DNA from: Clostridium_X cadaveris
GTDB taxonomy: Bacteria; Bacillota; Clostridia; Clostridiales; Clostridiaceae
Reading direction: 5' to 3' (one strand)
Length of the DNA: 64,000 bases
Assembly: GCF_039521325.1 (NCBI RefSeq)
Contig: NZ_BAAACD010000002.1
The position numbers and the translations under genes were made by a program. The notes under the pieces were generated by a model. It was not told the DNA's origin. It saw only the letters and a program-made list of their open reading frames with translations, and did not search any database. Positions 61,317 to 64,000 of the stretch are shown here, piece by piece; position 1 is the stretch's first letter; each line of letters opens with the position of its first letter.

Positions 61317-62066
61317 ATGACTTTAATGAAGAACATGACTTGGTATGAGTTTAATGAAAGAAAAGATAAGGATATTGTTATACTTCCAGTAGGTTCTGTA
61401 GAACAGCATGGACCACATTTGCCGCTTTATACAGACACGATAATTTCAGAAGGATTTGCACAGCTTTTAGCAGATAGAATAAATGGAATAGTTATGCCGT
61501 CTATTAATTATGGATATAAGTCTCAGCCTGCTTCTGGAGGAGGACCATTATTTCCTGGGACAATAGATTTGAATGGAGCAACTTTAGTAGCTATAGTTAA
61601 GGATATTATAGAAGAACTTATAAGAGACGGAGTGAAAAAAATAGTTCTTGTAAATTCCCACTTTGAAAATCAAGCATTTTTATTAGAGGCTATAGATTTA
61701 GTAAGTAGAACTATGCCAGAGGGAACAAAAATTGTTATGATGAGCTGGTGGGATTTAATAAGTCAGGAAACTATAGATAAAGTTTTTAATGAAGTAGAAT
61801 TTCCAGGTTGGGCGTTAGAGCATGCTGCTATAACAGAAACTTCTTTAATATTAAAATTTGCACCTGAACTAGTTCATATGGACAGACTAATAGATGAGAA
61901 AATAGAGGAAGTTCCAACATATCAAGTATATCCAATACCAAAGGATTTAGTTCCAAAATCAGGACTTTTAGCTATAGGAAGAACGAGTTCCAAGGAAAAG
62001 GGAGATTTAATTGCAGAAGAATCTTTAAATGGAATGGTAAAAATTATAGAAAAAGAATTTAGTTAA
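61317..62066 (+). CDS. Creatininase-family amidohydrolase
   Basis: A 249-residue member of the creatininase/MftE family. Metal ligands are Glu/His in GSVEQHGPHLPLYTD, and later residues in VNSHFENQAF and LEHAAITETS. The ATG follows TTTGGAGGAGGAATTCAT. Members hydrolyse creatinine, 3-amino-formamide intermediates or peptide bonds in cofactor maturation; no mycofactocin or creatine genes are adjacent. Confidence 0.9.
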   Translation: MTLMKNMTWYEFNERKDKDIVILPVGSVEQHGPHLPLYTDTIISEGFAQLLADRINGIVMPSINYGYKSQPASGGGPLFPGTIDLNGATLVAIVKDIIEELIRDGVKKIVLVNSHFENQAFLLEAIDLVSRTMPEGTKIVMMSWWDLISQETIDKVFNEVEFPGWALEHAAITETSLILKFAPELVHMDRLIDEKIEEVPTYQVYPIPKDLVPKSGLLAIGRTSSKEKGDLIAEESLNGMVKIIEKEFS

Positions 62067-62110
62067 TAGAATGACTTCTTAGTTTCAGATGGAGCTAAGA
62101 AGTCATTCTA
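62067..62110. terminator. Bidirectional terminator between creatininase and Crp-family regulator
   Basis: A perfect 16-bp stem (62067-62082 with 62095-62110) has an 11-bp (12-nt) loop region and overlaps the stop codon of the minus-strand gene. ATTTT follows on the plus strand. Confidence 0.85.
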
Positions 62111-62836
62111 TTTTGGAAGAGTAAGGGTGTCATTTTTAACACTATCTTTTAAAGATAACTCCAGCTTATCATGATGAGCTTTATTAATTAGTATCTTGCC
62201 ATGATTCACAGAAACAATATTGTCTTTCTGCAAAGATAATATTATTCTATTTAAAGTTCGTACAGAGCATCCAACTTTACTAGCTAACGATTCCCTTGTG
62301 TCTTTAATAATAAAGGGATAGCTTTCTTGCTTTTTACATTCATTTCTAAGAGCTAATAAAAATTTTGTTCTGTTATCAACAAAGAGATACTGCCTTTGCA
62401 GTTGGGTTTGGATTGAAAGCTGACGCATTAACATTTGAGTTCTTAAAAAGAGAGCATTGTTATCACTGTGCATCCAATTAAGATATTGAATAGATGGTAT
62501 GCGAAGAAAAACAGATTCCTCTATTGTCATTAACGTAACTAAGTACTCATCAGTCTCGGCAAACAGTTCAAAATCACCAACAATATCGATAGGTTCAAGC
62601 TCTGTAAAAGTATAGGGACTGCTACAGATTTTTTCTTCAATAGCTTGAAGCCTGCCTTTTAGCAGCACAAAAACATAATTGTTTTTATCGTTTGCATTTA
62701 TAAGAAGCTGATTAGCTTTGTAAGACTTTATAGACATGCTATCTAATACATTTTTGGGACATCCTCTAAAAAGAGATTCTAAAAAATTTAATTGATTTTG
62801 GGGTATAATATATTTTATACTATCAATAAAATCCAT
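62108..62836 (-). CDS. Crp/Fnr-family transcriptional regulator
   Basis: A 242-residue regulator. The cNMP-binding-type beta barrel spans about 35-150 (QLLINANDKNNYVFVLLKGR, ELEPIDIVGDFELF) and the HTH_Crp domain about 165-225 (ESLASKVGCSVRTLNRIILSLQ). It lacks an obvious N-terminal Cys cluster, so it is not a classical Fnr. The ATG at 62836 follows AAGAAGGCATACT. It is divergent from deoD and may control nucleoside use; the effector is unknown. Confidence 0.88.
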   Translation of the reverse strand: MDFIDSIKYIIPQNQLNFLESLFRGCPKNVLDSMSIKSYKANQLLINANDKNNYVFVLLKGRLQAIEEKICSSPYTFTELEPIDIVGDFELFAETDEYLVTLMTIEESVFLRIPSIQYLNWMHSDNNALFLRTQMLMRQLSIQTQLQRQYLFVDNRTKFLLALRNECKKQESYPFIIKDTRESLASKVGCSVRTLNRIILSLQKDNIVSVNHGKILINKAHHDKLELSLKDSVKNDTLTLPK

Positions 62837-63004
62837 AGTATGCCTTCTTTCCAGTTTTATTAAAAAAACAGGACACATGTCCTATTTAAAAGGTTTACTT
62901 TATAGTAATATAATTTATATAGGAAATCAATAAAATTTAGATAGTTTGTGACTTAAAAGGTAAATATAATATCAGGTATACTAAAAATTAAGGAGGAATT
63001 TAAA

Positions 63005-63721
63005 ATGTCAACACCACATAACGCGGCTAAATCAGGAGAAATAGCAAAAACAGTCTTAATGCCAGGAGATCCATTACGTGCAAAATTTATTGCTGAGACT
63101 TATTTAGAAAATCCAGTTCAATTTAATACTGTTCGTAATATGTTTGGATATACAGGAACATATAAAGGACATAAGGTATCTGTAATGGGTTCAGGTATGG
63201 GAATGCCAAGTATAGGTATCTACTCTTATGAGCTTTACAAGTTTTATGGAGTTGAAAACATCATAAGAATAGGAAGTGCTGGAGCATATACAGATAAGTT
63301 AAATTTATTTGATATAGTTTTAGCTGATAGTGCTTGGAGTGAATCATCTTTTGCAAAAGCTCAAGCTGGAGACGAAAATGATGTTCAATATCCAAGTCAG
63401 TCTTTAAATGAGAAAATCGAAGAAGCTGCTAAAAAAATCAATAAGCCTATAACGAAGGCAAGAATACATTCAAGCGACGTTTTCTATCATGAAGATAATG
63501 TAGATGGTTTTAATGAATTCTATACAAAGCATAATTGTGTATGTGTTGAGATGGAAAGCTTCGCTCTTTTCCACAATGCTAAAGTTTTAGGAAAGAATGC
63601 AGCATGTATTCTTACAATCTCTGATTCACTAGTTACTCATGAAGCAACTACTGCAGAAGAGAGACAATTATCATTTAATAATATGATGGAAGTAGCTTTA
63701 GAGAGCGCTATTATGTTATAA
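63005..63721 (+). CDS. deoD: Purine-nucleoside phosphorylase, DeoD type
   Basis: Phosphorolysis of purine (deoxy)nucleosides. At 238 residues it has the standard length. Motifs are VLMPGDPLRAKFIAETYL, GSGMGMPSIGIYSYEL, IRIGSAGAY, VEMESFALFHNA and the catalytic Asp in TISDSLVTHEATTAEERQ. The ATG follows TTAAGGAGGAATTTAAA. It lies 13 bp before deoB, giving a nucleoside salvage operon. Confidence 0.97.
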   Translation: MSTPHNAAKSGEIAKTVLMPGDPLRAKFIAETYLENPVQFNTVRNMFGYTGTYKGHKVSVMGSGMGMPSIGIYSYELYKFYGVENIIRIGSAGAYTDKLNLFDIVLADSAWSESSFAKAQAGDENDVQYPSQSLNEKIEEAAKKINKPITKARIHSSDVFYHEDNVDGFNEFYTKHNCVCVEMESFALFHNAKVLGKNAACILTISDSLVTHEATTAEERQLSFNNMMEVALESAIML

Positions 63722-63734
63722 GGAGATCTTAATT

Positions 63735-64000
63735 ATGAAATATAATAGAATTTTTACTATAGTAATAGATTCTTTAGGTGTTGGTGCTATGCCAAACGCA
63801 AAAGAGTATGATGATGAAGGCTGTGATACTTTAGGACATATAGATGAAAAAATGGAGTCTTTCAATATAGAAAATTTAGCTAAGATGGGATTAGCAAATT
63901 TACATCCATTAACAAAAGTAAAAGAAGTTGAGAAACCTTTAGGATATTATACAAAATTATTAGAAGCATCTGTTGGAAAAGATACAATGACAGGTCATTG
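63735..64000 (+). CDS. deoB: Phosphopentomutase, 5' part (cut by window end)
   Basis: The first 88 codons of DeoB, which interconverts (deoxy)ribose-1- and -5-phosphate. The frame starts MKYNRIFTIVIDSLGVGAMP (metal Asp in VIDSLG) and reaches the TMTGH motif at the right edge. The ATG follows AAGGAGATCTTAATT, 13 bp after deoD. The remaining roughly 300 codons lie outside the window. Confidence 0.95.
   Translation, partial: MKYNRIFTIVIDSLGVGAMPNAKEYDDEGCDTLGHIDEKMESFNIENLAKMGLANLHPLTKVKEVEKPLGYYTKLLEASVGKDTMTGH

Noticed and set aside
1..64000. CRISPR arrays, tRNA or rRNA genes, phage or plasmid replication genes
   Set aside because: No regularly spaced repeats, tRNA cloverleaf-like sequences, rRNA segments or phage/replication proteins were recognised in the window.

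Overview
The window is AT-rich with strong AGGAGG-type ribosome binding sites, many TTG/GTG starts and a strictly anaerobic gene set: [FeFe] hydrogenases, three reverse rubrerythrins, FeoAB and a T-box-controlled AsnA. Together these point to a Clostridium-type firmicute (Clostridium sensu stricto). The species cannot be named from sequence alone. No rRNA, tRNA, CRISPR array or transposase gene was found.

Layout. 1-6.5 kb: housekeeping genes (SEC-C methionine aminopeptidase, PHP phosphoesterase, an orphan membrane protein, alanine dehydrogenase, MTA/SAH nucleosidase, and AsnA behind an Asn T-box). 6.5-12.2 kb: feoAB divergent from a DtxR-family regulator, then an SsuABC/TauABC-like ABC transporter ending in a cyclase remnant. 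12.2-18.5 kb: amidohydrolase, DUF2284, a Cys-rich small-domain protein, an ECF-sigma envelope-stress operon and an AI-2E-type permease. 18.5-25.5 kb: ispF, a sortase D/hydrolase/deacetylase surface operon, an ABC-2 exporter and a RluF-type pseudouridine synthase. 25.7-34 kb: a glutaredoxin-like protein, a SigI-C/RsgI fusion, an RsiV-like lipoprotein-type protein, ALDH, PepF and a BcrA-like ABC exporter.

34-41.7 kb is a carbohydrate operon: a LevR-like regulator, a FrlC-like epimerase, mannose-family PTS EIIA/B/C/D and a SIS-domain FrlB-like deglycase. It is best read as uptake and breakdown of a glycated amino acid (Amadori compound) such as fructoselysine. 41.9-50.2 kb holds manC, three near-identical reverse rubrerythrin genes each with its own copied promoter, a PadR module, a Nudix hydrolase and an ECF/anti-sigma pair. 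One rubrerythrin copy is interrupted by an assembly gap. 50.4-53.2 kb holds aroD, a chorismate mutase-ACT protein and a patatin. 53.4-58 kb is a hydrogenase cluster: a thioredoxin-like ferredoxin, a PAS-bearing sensory [FeFe] hydrogenase homologue, a SpoIIE-type phosphatase and a catalytic group-B-type [FeFe] hydrogenase. 58.1-61.2 kb is an accessory patch (small Cys-rich protein, GNATs, VOC, AlkD-like protein, a decayed fragment) bracketed by two near-copies of one terminator region. The right end holds a creatininase-family protein, a Crp/Fnr regulator, deoD and the start of deoB.

The most unusual items are the SigI C-terminal domain fused to RsgI, the LevR-like regulator lacking GAFTGA and the Walker B glutamate beside an AGTGTT repeat array, the fructoselysine-type PTS operon carrying an epimerase, and the triplicated rubrerythrin with its mis-sized gap.
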